A stretch of DNA of 64,000 nucleotides from contig CAVRQR010000011.1 of assembly GCA_963723495.1 (NCBI GenBank), positions 248,001 through 312,000 on the forward strand, read 5' to 3'. The stretch is from Gp6-AA40 sp963723495. GTDB lineage: Bacteria; Acidobacteriota; Vicinamibacteria; Vicinamibacterales; UBA2999. The translations under genes and the position numbers were made by a program. The notes beneath the pieces were generated by a model that was not told where the DNA came from, searched no databases, and saw only the letters and a list, made by a program, of their open reading frames with translations. This document shows, piece after piece, positions 32,089-41,183 of this stretch. Each line of letters opens with the position of its first letter. Within the stretch, counting starts at the first letter, position 1.

Positions 32089-32334
32089 TTATCCCCCCGA
32101 GACCGGGGGAAGGAACGCCACTTCGTCGCCGTCGCTCACCGCGGCCGACATCCGCGAGTAGTCGGCATTGACCGCTACCGACATCGTCCGCTCGTATTCC
32201 CCGAGGGAAGGCATTTCGGCAACAAGGCCCTTCCACACACTTTGGACGGTCGCCGGACCCTCGACGTCCCGGACGAGCTCTCCGGCCCCTGCCAGGTCGC
32301 GCAACCGGGCAAAGAGCCGGACGGTCACGCGCAT
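32089..32334 (-). CDS. moaD: Molybdopterin synthase sulfur-carrier subunit MoaD
   Basis: 81-residue ubiquitin-fold protein ending in the required Gly-Gly (FLPPVSGG). It carries the thiocarboxylate sulfur for molybdopterin formation. RVTVRLFARLRDLAGAGELV is the usual N-terminus. Overlaps the moaE end by ten bases. Confidence 0.94.
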   Translation of the reverse strand: MRVTVRLFARLRDLAGAGELVRDVEGPATVQSVWKGLVAEMPSLGEYERTMSVAVNADYSRMSAAVSDGDEVAFLPPVSGG

Positions 32335-32786
32335 GCGATTCGATACGCCGCCTCACGGGCCGACTCATCGTCGGGATCCGCGGTGGCGCCCTCCAGCCAG
32401 ACGTCGCCCCCCTCGAAGTGTTCATGCTTCCAGATGGGGACGATCTGCTTGATGCGTTCGATCGTGTAACGGCACGCCGCGAAGGCGTGAGCGCGGTGGG
32501 GAGACACCGCGACGATGATCACGCTCGCGTCGCCGATCTCGATCCGCCCGGTCCGATGGTGCACGCCGACGCCGGTATCGGGCCAGGCCTTCCCGATTTC
32601 ATCGACGATGCGGCCCAAGGCACGCACGGCGAGCGGCTCGTACGCCTCGTAGTCGAGAAAAGACACCTGCCGACCCTGGTTGTGATCGCGAACCAGGCCG
32701 ATGAACGACGCCACGGCGCCGTCGCCGGCACGCGACCCGGTAACCTCCTGAATGAGCGCTTGAAGGTCGAGTGGGTCAGGCGTCAC
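32325..32786 (-). CDS. moaE: Molybdopterin synthase catalytic subunit MoaE
   Basis: 153-residue large subunit that converts precursor Z (cPMP) to molybdopterin. SFIGLVRDHNQGRQVSFLDY, GVGVHHRTGRIEIGDASVII and the active-site segment IWKHEHFEGGDVWLEG are all present. Encoded directly before its partner moaD. A MobA-like gene lies at 41613. Confidence 0.95.
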   Translation of the reverse strand: MTPDPLDLQALIQEVTGSRAGDGAVASFIGLVRDHNQGRQVSFLDYEAYEPLAVRALGRIVDEIGKAWPDTGVGVHHRTGRIEIGDASVIIVAVSPHRAHAFAACRYTIERIKQIVPIWKHEHFEGGDVWLEGATADPDDESAREAAYRIACA

Positions 32787-32947
32787 TGCAAGGAGCGCAT
32801 CACCTCAGTATACGCGGTTCCAAGCGAGTGCATCTTCGGCCACGATGAGACCGAAGGCGCCGGCGTCACGACATGATCGACCCAGCCGTGGCCGGATTCG
32901 GGCCCACGTTACCGATCGACGCTCTGAGTGCGGACCACGTGTCGACC

Positions 32948-33736
32948 TCACACTTTGAACTTGAAGAAGTGCCCCAGCGGTCCGTGACCTCGCCCCAGGT
33001 TCGGCGCGTGCCGGATCGCTTCGGCGACATAGTGCTGCGCGCCACGAATCGCCGTGTGCAGGTCGTGTCCTTTTGCGAGATGAGACGTAATGGCCGCGGC
33101 AAACGTGCATCCCGTGCCGTGTGTATGCCGCCCCACGACTCGCACCTGAGGAAACTCGATGAACTCGCCTTCGTGCAGCAAGAGGTCGGTGATGTCATTC
33201 GAGGGAAGATGGCCCCCCTTGATGACTACCGCGCTGGCGCCCATTTCGACGATCCGACGCGCCGCTTCCTTGCGATCGTCCGCAGTCCGGATCTCGATGT
33301 TGGCGAGTGCTTCGGCCTCTGGAATGTTCGGCGTGACGAGAAATGCCTGACCGATGAGTTCTGTCTTCATCGCACCGACGGCCTCCTCATCCAGCAGCCG
33401 ATCGCCGCTCTTGGCGACCATCACCGGATCGACGACGAGCATCGGGATGTCGAGGTCACGCACCGCCGCTGACACGGCTTCGACGATGGCCGCGTTCGCG
33501 AGCATGCCGGTCTTCGCCGCATGCACGCCGAAATCCGAGACGACGGCTTCGATCTGCGCTGTCACGAGATCCGCAGGCAGCGCTTCGGCCATCGTGACGC
33601 CGACAGAGTTCTGTGCTGTGACGGCAGTGATGGCACTCGTGCCGTACACGCCGTGTGCGGCGAACGTCTTCAGATCGGCTTGAATGCCCGCACCCGCGCC
33701 GGAATCGCTGCCCGCGATGGTTAACGCAACACGCAT
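32948..33736 (-). CDS. thiD: Hydroxymethylpyrimidine/phosphomethylpyrimidine kinase ThiD
   Basis: Phosphorylates HMP and HMP-P in thiamine synthesis. 262 residues. ALTIAGSDSGAGAGIQADLK, VVDPVMVAKSGDRLL and the anion-hole/ATP region GRHTHGTGCTFAAAITSHLA are diagnostic. It follows bioY by 30 bases; no other thiamine gene is seen nearby. Confidence 0.96.
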   Translation of the reverse strand: MRVALTIAGSDSGAGAGIQADLKTFAAHGVYGTSAITAVTAQNSVGVTMAEALPADLVTAQIEAVVSDFGVHAAKTGMLANAAIVEAVSAAVRDLDIPMLVVDPVMVAKSGDRLLDEEAVGAMKTELIGQAFLVTPNIPEAEALANIEIRTADDRKEAARRIVEMGASAVVIKGGHLPSNDITDLLLHEGEFIEFPQVRVVGRHTHGTGCTFAAAITSHLAKGHDLHTAIRGAQHYVAEAIRHAPNLGRGHGPLGHFFKFKV

Positions 33737-33766
33737 CGCTCTGCGCCGCGTGAGTCGATACCCGCT

Positions 33767-34392
33767 TTACTCTGATCGACCGAACAGATGCCACAGCGCC
33801 GGGACGAGTCCGGCGGCGATCGCAAGTTTGATCAGATCGGGCACGATGAACGGATAGATACCCGTGAGCAGCGCGACGCTCATGCCCGGTGCCGGGCCTT
33901 CAGCCGTGCGCGCAAAGCTCCCAGCCAGGTGACGCCGACCGTGTAGATCACCACCAGACCCGCCAGCATCGCGATGACGGATGTGAGGTATCGACGATCG
34001 AAGCCGCGCTCGGCAAGATAGCCGGTCAGGAATGCGGCAAACGGGTACGCCATCAGGTAGCCGCCAGTGGGTCCAAGCAGGCGCAACGGTCCTGGTGGCA
34101 ATACACCGGACGCCGCGAAAACCGGCAGTCCGGCGATGCCGGCCGCGAGGTACAGCACCTGACTCGCCGCACCAAGTCGAGAGCCGAGTGCGAGCGCTCC
34201 GAGCAGGACGACCATTGGTTGCAGTGTGAACGGCACAGCGGTGAATGGCAGCGGCACCGAGATCTGCGCCGCCGCTGCCGTCAGAACAGTGACGAACAGC
34301 ACCGACGCGACTCTGATTCCACGCGCGGTTTCAATGGAGCCGCGGCGCGTAGCCAGGGCATTCACGAGCGTGGTCGAAGAAGATGCAGCCAT
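33767..34392 (-). CDS. bioY: Biotin transporter S component BioY (frameshifted)
   Basis: Substrate-binding membrane subunit of an ECF-type biotin transporter. RVASVLFVTVLTAAAAQISV, PVPFTLQPMVVLLGALALG-like and GPTGGYLMAYPFAAFLTGYL match BioY. The frame breaks near 33900; the other frame continues with ALLTGIYPFIVPDLIKLAIA and stops at 33767-33769, which is the family C-terminus. About 208 residues after correction. A TACAAT element ends eight bases before the ATG. No energy-coupling subunits are visible here. Confidence 0.9.
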
Positions 34393-34449
34393 CGCCGCGA
34401 ATTGTACTACTCCACCCGTTCACGAAGCCCCGGGGGGGCCGCTGAGGAG

Positions 34450-35121
34450 CTATTTGGCCAATACGAGCATGTATTGGTAGGGCAGCGTCTCCTCGTCGAC
34501 GATGCGGAGGCCGGCGGTGCGCACGTCGGAGACGACCGAGGCCTTGTCCACACGGACGTTCTCCGGGGGGCCGGGTCCACCGCGTCCGGGATTCCAGTTC
34601 ACGACACCGATGAGCCCGTTGGGCTTGAGCGCGCGCGCGAGATTCTGAAGAAACGTGACGCGATCCTCGACCTCCTGATACGCATCGACAACGACGATGG
34701 CATCGAGGCCGGTCACTTGCAGATTGGGATCGCTGCCGTCGCCGAGGCGAGTGCGTACGTTCTGCAGCCCTTCGCGACTGACGCGACGCCGGATCGCCTC
34801 GAGCATCTCGCGCTGAACGTCCTGCGAGTAGACGATGCCGTTCGGTCCGACCCGTCGAGCGAGGCGAATCGTGAACCAACCGGCGCCGGCGCCGATGTCC
34901 GCGACGGTGGATCCGTCGGCGATGTGAAGGAGGTCCATGATCTGCTCGGGCCTCTGCCATTCCGCGCGGTCGGGGCTTTCGAGAAGGCCGAGATCGATCG
35001 GTGGAAACAAACGACGCTGGGGTTGCACAGCGGGAGCTTGCTGCGCGCTCACGCGCGTCTGAAGCTCCGCCCCCAATGAGAACGCAGTGAGCAACACGAA
35101 CGCGCAGAGGAGAGTCTTCAT
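34450..35121 (-). CDS. Exported class I SAM-dependent methyltransferase-like protein
   Basis: 223 residues from ATG 35121, which overlaps the aspA stop (ATGA). The N-terminus is a signal peptide (MKTLLCAFVLLTAFSLGAEL then VSAQQAP). The rest is a Rossmann methyltransferase: motif I TVADIGAGAGWFTIRLARRV, acidic DAIVVVDAYQEVED, and NLARALKPNGLIGVVNWNPG. The combination is odd because SAM is cytosolic. It may be tethered, act on exported material with bound SAM, or have lost catalysis. Family fold is clear, role is not. Confidence 0.82.
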   Translation of the reverse strand: MKTLLCAFVLLTAFSLGAELQTRVSAQQAPAVQPQRRLFPPIDLGLLESPDRAEWQRPEQIMDLLHIADGSTVADIGAGAGWFTIRLARRVGPNGIVYSQDVQREMLEAIRRRVSREGLQNVRTRLGDGSDPNLQVTGLDAIVVVDAYQEVEDRVTFLQNLARALKPNGLIGVVNWNPGRGGPGPPENVRVDKASVVSDVRTAGLRIVDEETLPYQYMLVLAK

Positions 35122-36523
35122 CGCTTTTGCCCGGCGATGCCGGGACGCGTCATGGCTTCGACCGACAGGATTCGATCGAGTTCGTCTGGGCTCGATGAGG
35201 CCACGCTCGAGCACGATCGTGCGGATTGGTTTGCCGGTCGCAACGGATTCTTTCGCGATCTCCGCGGTCTTCTCGTAGCCGATGTAGGGACTGAGCGCGG
35301 TGGCGAGCGCGGTGCTGCGTTCGAGCAGTTCACGCGCGCGCGCGCGCGTCAGCGGTGATGCCGTCGACGGTACGCGTCCGCAGTGCCTGAATCGAGTTGC
35401 GCATGATCGTCGACGCGTGCAGCGTGTTCCACGCAATGACCGGCATCATGACGTTCAACTCGAGCTGTCCCGCCTCCGCGGCCATGCAGACGGTCGTATC
35501 ACACCCGACGACCTGAAAGCAGACCTGGTTCACCATCTCCGGAACCGAGGGATTGACCTTGCCCGGCATGATAGACGAGCCGGGCTGCACCGCGGGCAAC
35601 GCGATCTCCGAGAGGCCGGCACGCGGCCCCATGCTCAGAAGCCGCAGGTCGCTCGCAACCTTGCCGAGCTCGATCGCCAGGCGCCGCATCGCGCCCGAGT
35701 ACGCGAGAACGTCGCCCATGCTCTGCGTGACACGAAACCGATTGGCCGCCGGTACGACGTCAATCGCGACGCTGTCGGCAACATACTTCACCGCGCGGGC
35801 GGTGAAATCGTCCCCGGCATTCAGCCCGGTACCCACGGCCGTGGCGCCCAGGTTCAGTTCCTTCAGCTGTTCTGCCGCAGCGCTCACATCGTCCGCGCCC
35901 CGGTCGATGCAGGCCGCGTAGCCGCTGAACTCCTGTCCGAGCGTCATCGGCACGGCGTCCTGCAAATGAGTGCGCCCGACTTTGAGGACATTCGCGAAGT
36001 CTTTAGCTTTGCGGTGCAAGGATGCCGCCAGAGCCCGCGCTGCGTCGACAAGGGGTCTGTATCCAAGCAGCAGGGCGAGACGGGTCGCCGACGGGAACAC
36101 GTCGTTGGTGGACTGTCCCATGTTCACGTGATCGTTGGGATGCACCAGACGGTATTCGCCCCTGGCGCCGCCCAGAAGCTCGCTGGCGCGGTTGGCGAGC
36201 ACTTCGTTGACGTTCATGTTGTGGGACGTCCCGGCCCCCGCCTGGTAGACGTCCACGATGAACTGGTCGCGCAGGGCGCCGTTCAGAATCTCGTCGGCGG
36301 CTTTGATAATCGCCTCGCCGATCCGCGGGTCGAGGCGCCCGAGCTCGACGTTCGCGCGGGCGGCCGCCTTCTTGATGAGCACCGTCGCCGTGACGAGGTC
36401 GGGGTGTGCCCGGAGGCCGCTGATCGGGAAGTTTTCGACGGCGCGCGCCGTCTGGATGCCGTAATAGGCGTCGGTGGGAACCGTATGCTCGCCGAGAGGA
36501 TCGTGCTCGACGCGGGACCCCAT
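35118..36523 (-). CDS. aspA: Aspartate ammonia-lyase (two frameshifts)
   Basis: Interconverts aspartate with fumarate and ammonia. From ATG 36523: MGSRVEHDPLGEHTVPTDAY, STNDVFPSATRLALL, RTHLQDAVPMTLGQE and the signature GSSIMPGKVNPSVPEMVNQV, whose continuation (CFQVVGCDTTVCMAAEAGQL) is AspA-like rather than FumC-like. Frames change at about 35345 (in a CGCG repeat) and 35195; the C-terminus reads ALSPYIGYEKTAEIAKESVA and DELDRILSVEAMTRPG. About 468 residues. FumC is the main alternative. Divergent from class I fumarase across 21 bases. Confidence 0.87.
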
Positions 36524-36530
36524 TACACAA

Positions 36531-36538
36531 ATTATACT
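36531..36538. promoter_or_regulatory. Overlapping divergent -10 elements of aspA and fumA
   Basis: ATTATACT contains TATACT (36533-36538) six bases before the fumA ATG and, on the minus strand, TATAAT (36536-36531) seven bases before the aspA ATG. Only 21 bases separate the two start codons and no ribosome-binding site fits, which suggests leaderless transcripts. -35 hexamers are not convincing. Confidence 0.5.
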
Positions 36539-36544
36539 GAGCGG

Positions 36545-38065
36545 ATGCTTTCCTCGTTTTTCGACAGCGTTCTCTCCCTCGTTGTCCGCACCTCCACCGA
36601 TCTTCCGCCTGATGTGCGAGCCGCGATGAAGGTTGCCATGGCTCAGGAACAGGCGGGGACGCAATCGTCGCAGGCGCTCACCGTGATCGCGCAGAACATC
36701 GACCTTGCCGCTGACTGCGAGGGAGCGATCTGCCAGGACACCGGCATGCCGACCTTCGAGGTGAAGACGCCGGTCGGCGTGAACCAGATCGTGCTGAAGA
36801 AGCAGATCCGTGAGGCTGTCGCGGAGGCCACCAAGCGGGGCAAACTGCGCCCGAACTCCGTGGACTCGCTGACCGGCGACAACTCGGGAAACAACCTCGG
36901 CCCCGGGACCCCGATCATTCACTTCGAGCAGTGGGAGAACGACGACGAGATCGAAGTGAAGTTGATCCTGAAGGGCGGCGGCTGCGAGAACATGAACGCG
37001 CAGTACTCACTGCCCACCGAGCTGACGGGTCTCGGCCGCGCCGACCGTTCCATCGAAGGCGTTCGCAAGTGCATCCTTCACGCCGTGTGGCACGCACAGG
37101 GCATGGGATGTGCGCCTGGCGCGATTGGCGTCTGCATCGGTGGTGATCGGACGTCGGGCTACGTGCACGCGAAGGAGCAGTTGTTCCGCACGCTCGACGA
37201 TGTGAATCGCGACCCGCGTCTGGCCGAACTCGAGGCGTCGATCATGGGCGAGGTCAACAAGCTCGGAATCGGTGCGATGGGATTTGGCGGCCGCGTGTCG
37301 CTGATTGGCTGCAAGGTCGGTGCACTCAACCGGCTGCCCGCGAGTTTCTTCGTGTCGGTCGCCTACGACTGCTGGGCCTATCGTCGTCTCGGCGTTCTAC
37401 TCGACGCGAAGAGCGGGGACATCAAGCGGTGGCTCTATCGCGACGCCGCGAGCCCGGTGGTCCATATGGCGGATCAATCAGGGTTCCCGCGCACCGGGCG
37501 TGAGGTCGCGCTACGCACGCCGATCACCGAGGAGCAGGTGCGTTCGCTGAAAGTCGGCGATGTCGTGTTGCTCTCGGGGCGCGCATTCACGGGTCGTGAC
37601 GCGGTTCACCATCACCTCATGACGCACGATGCGCCGGTCGACTTGCGCGGCGGCGTGATCTACCACTGCGGACCCGTCGTCGCGAAAGCGGGAAACGGCT
37701 GGCGCGTGACAGCGGCGGGGCCGACGACGAGCATCCGTGAGGAGCCGTACCAGGCCGACGTGATCGCTCGCAACGGTGTGCGCGTGGTGATCGGCAAAGG
37801 CGGAATGGGGGCGAAGACGCTGGCGGGGCTGCAGAAGTCCGGCGCCGTGTACCTGAACGCCATCGGAGGCGCGGCTCAGTTCTACGCGCGAACCATCAAG
37901 AGCGTTGATGGCGTCTCACTGATGGAGTTCGGTACGCCCGAGGCGATGTGGCACCTCACTGTTGAGGAGTTCCCGGCGATTGTCACGATGGACTCGCACG
38001 GCAACAGCCTCCACAAGGACGTGGAACAGGAGTCGGCGCAGGCGCTGACCGCTATCGGCGGCTGA
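36545..38065 (+). CDS. fumA: Class I (iron-sulfur) fumarate hydratase
   Basis: TCA-cycle enzyme hydrating fumarate to malate with a 4Fe-4S cluster. 506 residues from ATG 36545. GAICQDTGMPTFEVKTPVG, GGGCENMNAQYSLP and GAIGVCIGGDRTSGY carry the three cluster cysteines. The beta-subunit-like half contains GRAFTGRDAVHHHLM and VVIGKGGMGAKTLAGLQKSG, so alpha and beta halves are fused. An in-frame extension upstream to 35300 lies antisense to aspA and is not real. Confidence 0.95.
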   Translation: MLSSFFDSVLSLVVRTSTDLPPDVRAAMKVAMAQEQAGTQSSQALTVIAQNIDLAADCEGAICQDTGMPTFEVKTPVGVNQIVLKKQIREAVAEATKRGKLRPNSVDSLTGDNSGNNLGPGTPIIHFEQWENDDEIEVKLILKGGGCENMNAQYSLPTELTGLGRADRSIEGVRKCILHAVWHAQGMGCAPGAIGVCIGGDRTSGYVHAKEQLFRTLDDVNRDPRLAELEASIMGEVNKLGIGAMGFGGRVSLIGCKVGALNRLPASFFVSVAYDCWAYRRLGVLLDAKSGDIKRWLYRDAASPVVHMADQSGFPRTGREVALRTPITEEQVRSLKVGDVVLLSGRAFTGRDAVHHHLMTHDAPVDLRGGVIYHCGPVVAKAGNGWRVTAAGPTTSIREEPYQADVIARNGVRVVIGKGGMGAKTLAGLQKSGAVYLNAIGGAAQFYARTIKSVDGVSLMEFGTPEAMWHLTVEEFPAIVTMDSHGNSLHKDVEQESAQALTAIGG

Positions 38066-38125
38066 GGTGCGCTGGTAAGTCTCTGCCTTTCTGAGAGATA
38101 CGGAGGTAGGCGGATTCGCGCACGC

Positions 38126-38155
38126 TTGCCCATAGCCTCCGGCGGACGCTATAAT
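38126..38155 (+). promoter_or_regulatory. Promoter of the A-type Fe-S carrier gene
   Basis: TTGCCC at 38126-38131 and TATAAT at 38150-38155, 18 bases apart. A TAGGAGT ribosome-binding site follows before ATG 38174. Confidence 0.7.
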
Positions 38156-38173
38156 CTCGGGTAGGAGTCTCAC

Positions 38174-38497
38174 ATGATCAACGTGTCCGAAACAGCAGCG
38201 TCGAAGATCAACGAGCTGCTCGCGGAAGAGGGAAAAACGGGTAGCGGTCTTCGCGTGTTCGTCCAGGGTGGCGGCTGTTCGGGGTTCCAGTACGGATTGA
38301 TGATCGAAGAGGGCGGTGGCGTCGGAGACCAGGTCTACGAGTCCAACGGCGTGCGTCTCTTCGTTGATCCGGTGAGCATCAGCTATCTCAACGGCGCCGA
38401 AGTGGATTTCGTCGACACGGTCACCGGCGGTGGGTTCACGATCAAGAACCCGAATGCCACGTCAACCTGCGGGTGCGGACAGTCCTTCAGCGCCTGA
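38174..38497 (+). CDS. erpA: A-type iron-sulfur carrier (ErpA/IscA/HesB family)
   Basis: Delivers Fe-S clusters to apo-proteins. 107 residues. The three ligand cysteines lie in GGGCSGFQYG and STCGCGQSFSA. VRLFVDPVSISYLNGAEVDF and GGGFTIKNPNA match the family. The gene follows class I fumarase, an Fe-S client, and precedes an iron/peroxide-type regulator fusion. ErpA versus IscA cannot be settled from sequence alone. Confidence 0.93.
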   Translation: MINVSETAASKINELLAEEGKTGSGLRVFVQGGGCSGFQYGLMIEEGGGVGDQVYESNGVRLFVDPVSISYLNGAEVDFVDTVTGGGFTIKNPNATSTCGCGQSFSA

Positions 38498-38553
38498 GAC
38501 CGCTTGCGGTCAACGTGTCAAAGGTTCTCAGGACAACAGTGAGGTAGTTACCT

Positions 38554-39540
38554 TTGACAGCTCTCCCAGATCTCAGCCGCCTGAAGCCGACCGGTGGCAA
38601 GCGCTCCAGCAAGCGGGAGCAGATTGTCAACGTCTTCCTGAGCCAGGAAGGGCATCTCAGCGCTGACGACCTCGTCGATCTCATACGGCGCGAGGATCAC
38701 CGGATCAGTCGCGCCACTGTCTACCGCACGCTGCAGTGGATGGTCGATGCGGGCATCGCCCGCAAGGTCGACTTCGGTGAAGGGCGTTTCCGGTTCGAGC
38801 ATTCATACCGGCAGCCCCGTCACTTTCACTTGATCTGCAAGAACTGCCATCGTTCATTCGAGTTCCTCAGCTCGGACATCGAAGCCTTCATCGAGGAAGT
38901 GGCTGCGGCGCGCAGCTTCGCCGCCTCGCAAAGCGTGGTCCAGATCTACGGCACGTGCGACGAGTGCCGCACCGGCCGTGCGTCGATGGCGAGCTCCGAG
39001 GGTCACACTGATCTCGTCTTCGCGCGCGATGCGCTGCGCATCGCGATCGCCACCGAGCGCAGCGGCCTCGACTTCTACACACGCGCGGCGCGCGTGACGA
39101 AAGACGCGCGCGGTCGCAAGGTCTTCCAGGATCTGGCGCTGGAGGAGAAGGAGCATCTCGGTAAGCTCGAGGCGCGCTACAACGAGCTGCTGCGGCGCGA
39201 TCCCCAGCTCGAGTCGCGGCCGACGTTCCTGTTCTTCAAAGGTGCCGCCAACGGACTCTTCGCCGAGGGCGCCGAGCGCCTGATGCGCGGTGTCAACGAT
39301 CAGCAGGCATTGATGATCGGCATCCGATGCGAGCGAGGCTCACATCGGTTCTTCAAGAGGTACGGAGAGCGCTTCGAGGACTCCGAGGGCAAGCAGATCT
39401 TCCTGGAGTTCGCCAACGAGGAGCGCGACCATCTTGATTTGCTCATTCGCGAATACCGCGCGCTGGTGAAGCGTCAGGGCCGCAACCGCCGCGGGACACG
39501 CACCGCCTCCACTCCCGCCGCTCGCGCGAGCGCTCGCTGA
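38554..39540 (+). CDS. Fur-family regulator fused to a rubrerythrin-like di-iron domain
   Basis: 328 residues from TTG 38554 (GAGGTAG upstream). Residues about 15-145 are a Fur/PerR-type winged helix (LIRREDHRISRATVYRTLQW, FEHSYRQPRHFHLICKNCHR) with CKNC and CDEC zinc pairs. Residues about 155-310 are ferritin-like: ERSGLDFYTRAAR plus LEEKEHLGKLE, then RCERGSHRFF plus NEERDHLDLLI, giving both Glu/ExxH pairs of a di-iron site. A single protein would thus combine DNA binding with peroxide or iron handling. No frameshift or internal stop separates the halves. Targets are unknown; the Fe-S carrier upstream is a candidate. Confidence 0.9.
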   Translation: MTALPDLSRLKPTGGKRSSKREQIVNVFLSQEGHLSADDLVDLIRREDHRISRATVYRTLQWMVDAGIARKVDFGEGRFRFEHSYRQPRHFHLICKNCHRSFEFLSSDIEAFIEEVAAARSFAASQSVVQIYGTCDECRTGRASMASSEGHTDLVFARDALRIAIATERSGLDFYTRAARVTKDARGRKVFQDLALEEKEHLGKLEARYNELLRRDPQLESRPTFLFFKGAANGLFAEGAERLMRGVNDQQALMIGIRCERGSHRFFKRYGERFEDSEGKQIFLEFANEERDHLDLLIREYRALVKRQGRNRRGTRTASTPAARASAR

Positions 39541-39571
39541 GCGGGCAGCGGTTCCGCATCCCTGCCGCTGG

Positions 39572-40406
39572 ATGACCGACCTGCACATGCACACGACGGC
39601 CTCCGATGGCCGTTGTACTCCACGGGAACTGGTCGATCGTGTCGTGGCCGCCGGCATCACCGTCATGGCGGTCACCGACCATGACACGACCGCATCCGTC
39701 GATGAAGTGACAGGCGCTCGCCTCGGCACGCGGCGTCGAGGCGCACGCCGGCATCGAGATCACCGCAGTCGAGGATGGCCGCGACATCCACGTCCTCGGC
39801 TACTTCTTGAATCCAGCAGAGCCTCGATTGATCGAGTTTCTGCGCGTGCAGCGCGAGACGCGGGTCAAACGGGTCCATACGATCGCGGCCCGGCTCGCGG
39901 AGCTCGGCGTGCCGATCGATCTGCAGGCACTCCTCGACGAAGCTCAGCGCAACCTTGGCCGCTCGATTGGCCGGCCACAAGTCGCGCGCGCGTTGCAGCG
40001 CGCCGGGCACGTGGCCGACTCGAGGGAAGCGTTCGACCGCTTCCTGGGGAATGGTGGTCCGGCATTCGTGTCGCGTCCCGGGTCACCGCCCGAGGTTGTG
40101 ATCGGGATCATTCAGCGCGCGGGTGGCATCGCCTCACTGGCTCACCCGGGACGAACTCGCATCGACTCACGAATCAAGCCGCTCGCGACAGCCGGCCTCG
40201 ATGCGCTCGAGGTCTATCACTCCGATCACGATGCGGACGCGATTGAGCGTTATCACCGCATGGCGTCCGAGTTGGGCCTGCTGATGACCGGCGGCTCCGA
40301 CTTTCACGGCGATCCGGCGCATGGCATCGAGCCTGGCACGTCGACGCTGCCGAAGGAACAATGGCTGCGACTGAGCGCGGCGCGGCACCGACATGCCGCA
40401 CGATGA
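39572..40406 (+). CDS. PHP-domain phosphoesterase, RNase AM/TrpH type (frameshifted)
   Basis: Metal-dependent PHP phosphoesterase, probably acting on 3',5'-bisphosphonucleosides or short RNA 5' ends. Metal ligands appear in MTDLHMHTTASDGRCTP, MAVTDHDTTASVDE, SLAHPGRTRIDSR and MTGGSDFHGDPAHG. The frame changes near 39715; the second frame begins ASARGVEAHAGIEITAVEDG. About 278 residues after correction. The end overlaps the start of the next gene by 14 bases. Confidence 0.88.
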
Positions 40407-41103
40407 CGTCCTCGTACGACTGCGCGGAGTCACGAAGGACTACCATAGTCTGCGGCCGCTGAGGATCGCCGAGCTCGACGTTCCGCCCGGCCGTTCCCTC
40501 GCGCTCCTTGGCTTCGATCAGCTGATGGCCGAGGTGCTCGTCGATCTGATCACCGGTGCGATTCTTCCAGACAGAGGAGAGGTCATCGCCTTCGGCAAAC
40601 CGACGTCATCCATCGGCGGGCCCGACGCATGGCTTACGACGCTCGATCTGTTCGGTCTGCTCACGGATCGCGCTGTGCTCGTCGAACAGTTCACCGTCGA
40701 ACAGAACCTGGCCCTGCCGCTGTCGATCTCAGTGGAAGAGATGGCTGCGGACGTGAAGGCGCGTGTTGGGGAGCTCGCACACGAAGTCGGCCTTGCGAAC
40801 GACCTTCCGCGTCAGGCTGGCGTGCTGCCGCCAGGTCAGCGCGCGCGTATCCGTCTCGGTCGCGCGCTTGCGCTCGCGCCCAAAGTGTTGATTGCTGAGC
40901 ATCCCAACGCCACGCTGCCCAGTGAAGACGCGTCGGCGTTTGCTGCCGACATCGCGCGGATTGTCGAGGCGAGAGGGATCGCCAGTGTGATCGTGACTGC
41001 CGATCACGGATTCGCGCGGGCCGTGGCTCGAGAAGTGCTGACGCTCGAACCTGCGACAGGTGTACTCAAACCGGCGTCTGGGTGGCGTCGTTGGTTTTCG
41101 TAA
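40393..41103 (+). CDS. Degenerate ABC ATPase-like protein
   Basis: 236 residues with the overall ABC-ATPase layout but broken nucleotide motifs. Where Walker A (GxxGxGKS/T) belongs it has ALLGFDQLMAEVLV, without the Gly-Lys. The signature region is GVLPPGQRARIRLGRALALA in place of LSGGQ, and the Walker B-like strand reads VLIAEHPNATL. ATP binding by the normal mode is therefore unlikely. Overlaps the PHP gene. It might be a regulatory partner of a true ABC protein, but none is adjacent. Confidence 0.72.
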   Translation: MPHDDVLVRLRGVTKDYHSLRPLRIAELDVPPGRSLALLGFDQLMAEVLVDLITGAILPDRGEVIAFGKPTSSIGGPDAWLTTLDLFGLLTDRAVLVEQFTVEQNLALPLSISVEEMAADVKARVGELAHEVGLANDLPRQAGVLPPGQRARIRLGRALALAPKVLIAEHPNATLPSEDASAFAADIARIVEARGIASVIVTADHGFARAVAREVLTLEPATGVLKPASGWRRWFS

Positions 41104-41148
41104 CGTGAGGAAGGAGCGGAAGTGAATTCGTCGAACGGAGTCGGTCAC

Positions 41149-41170
41149 CCCGGCCCCGTCGGGGGCCGGG
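41149..41170 (+). terminator. GC-rich hairpin after the ABC-like gene
   Basis: CCCGGCCCC (41149-41157) pairs with GGGGCCGGG (41162-41170) across a GTCG tetraloop, between convergent genes. No T tract. Confidence 0.55.
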
Positions 41171-41183
41171 CGACAGCCGGAGG

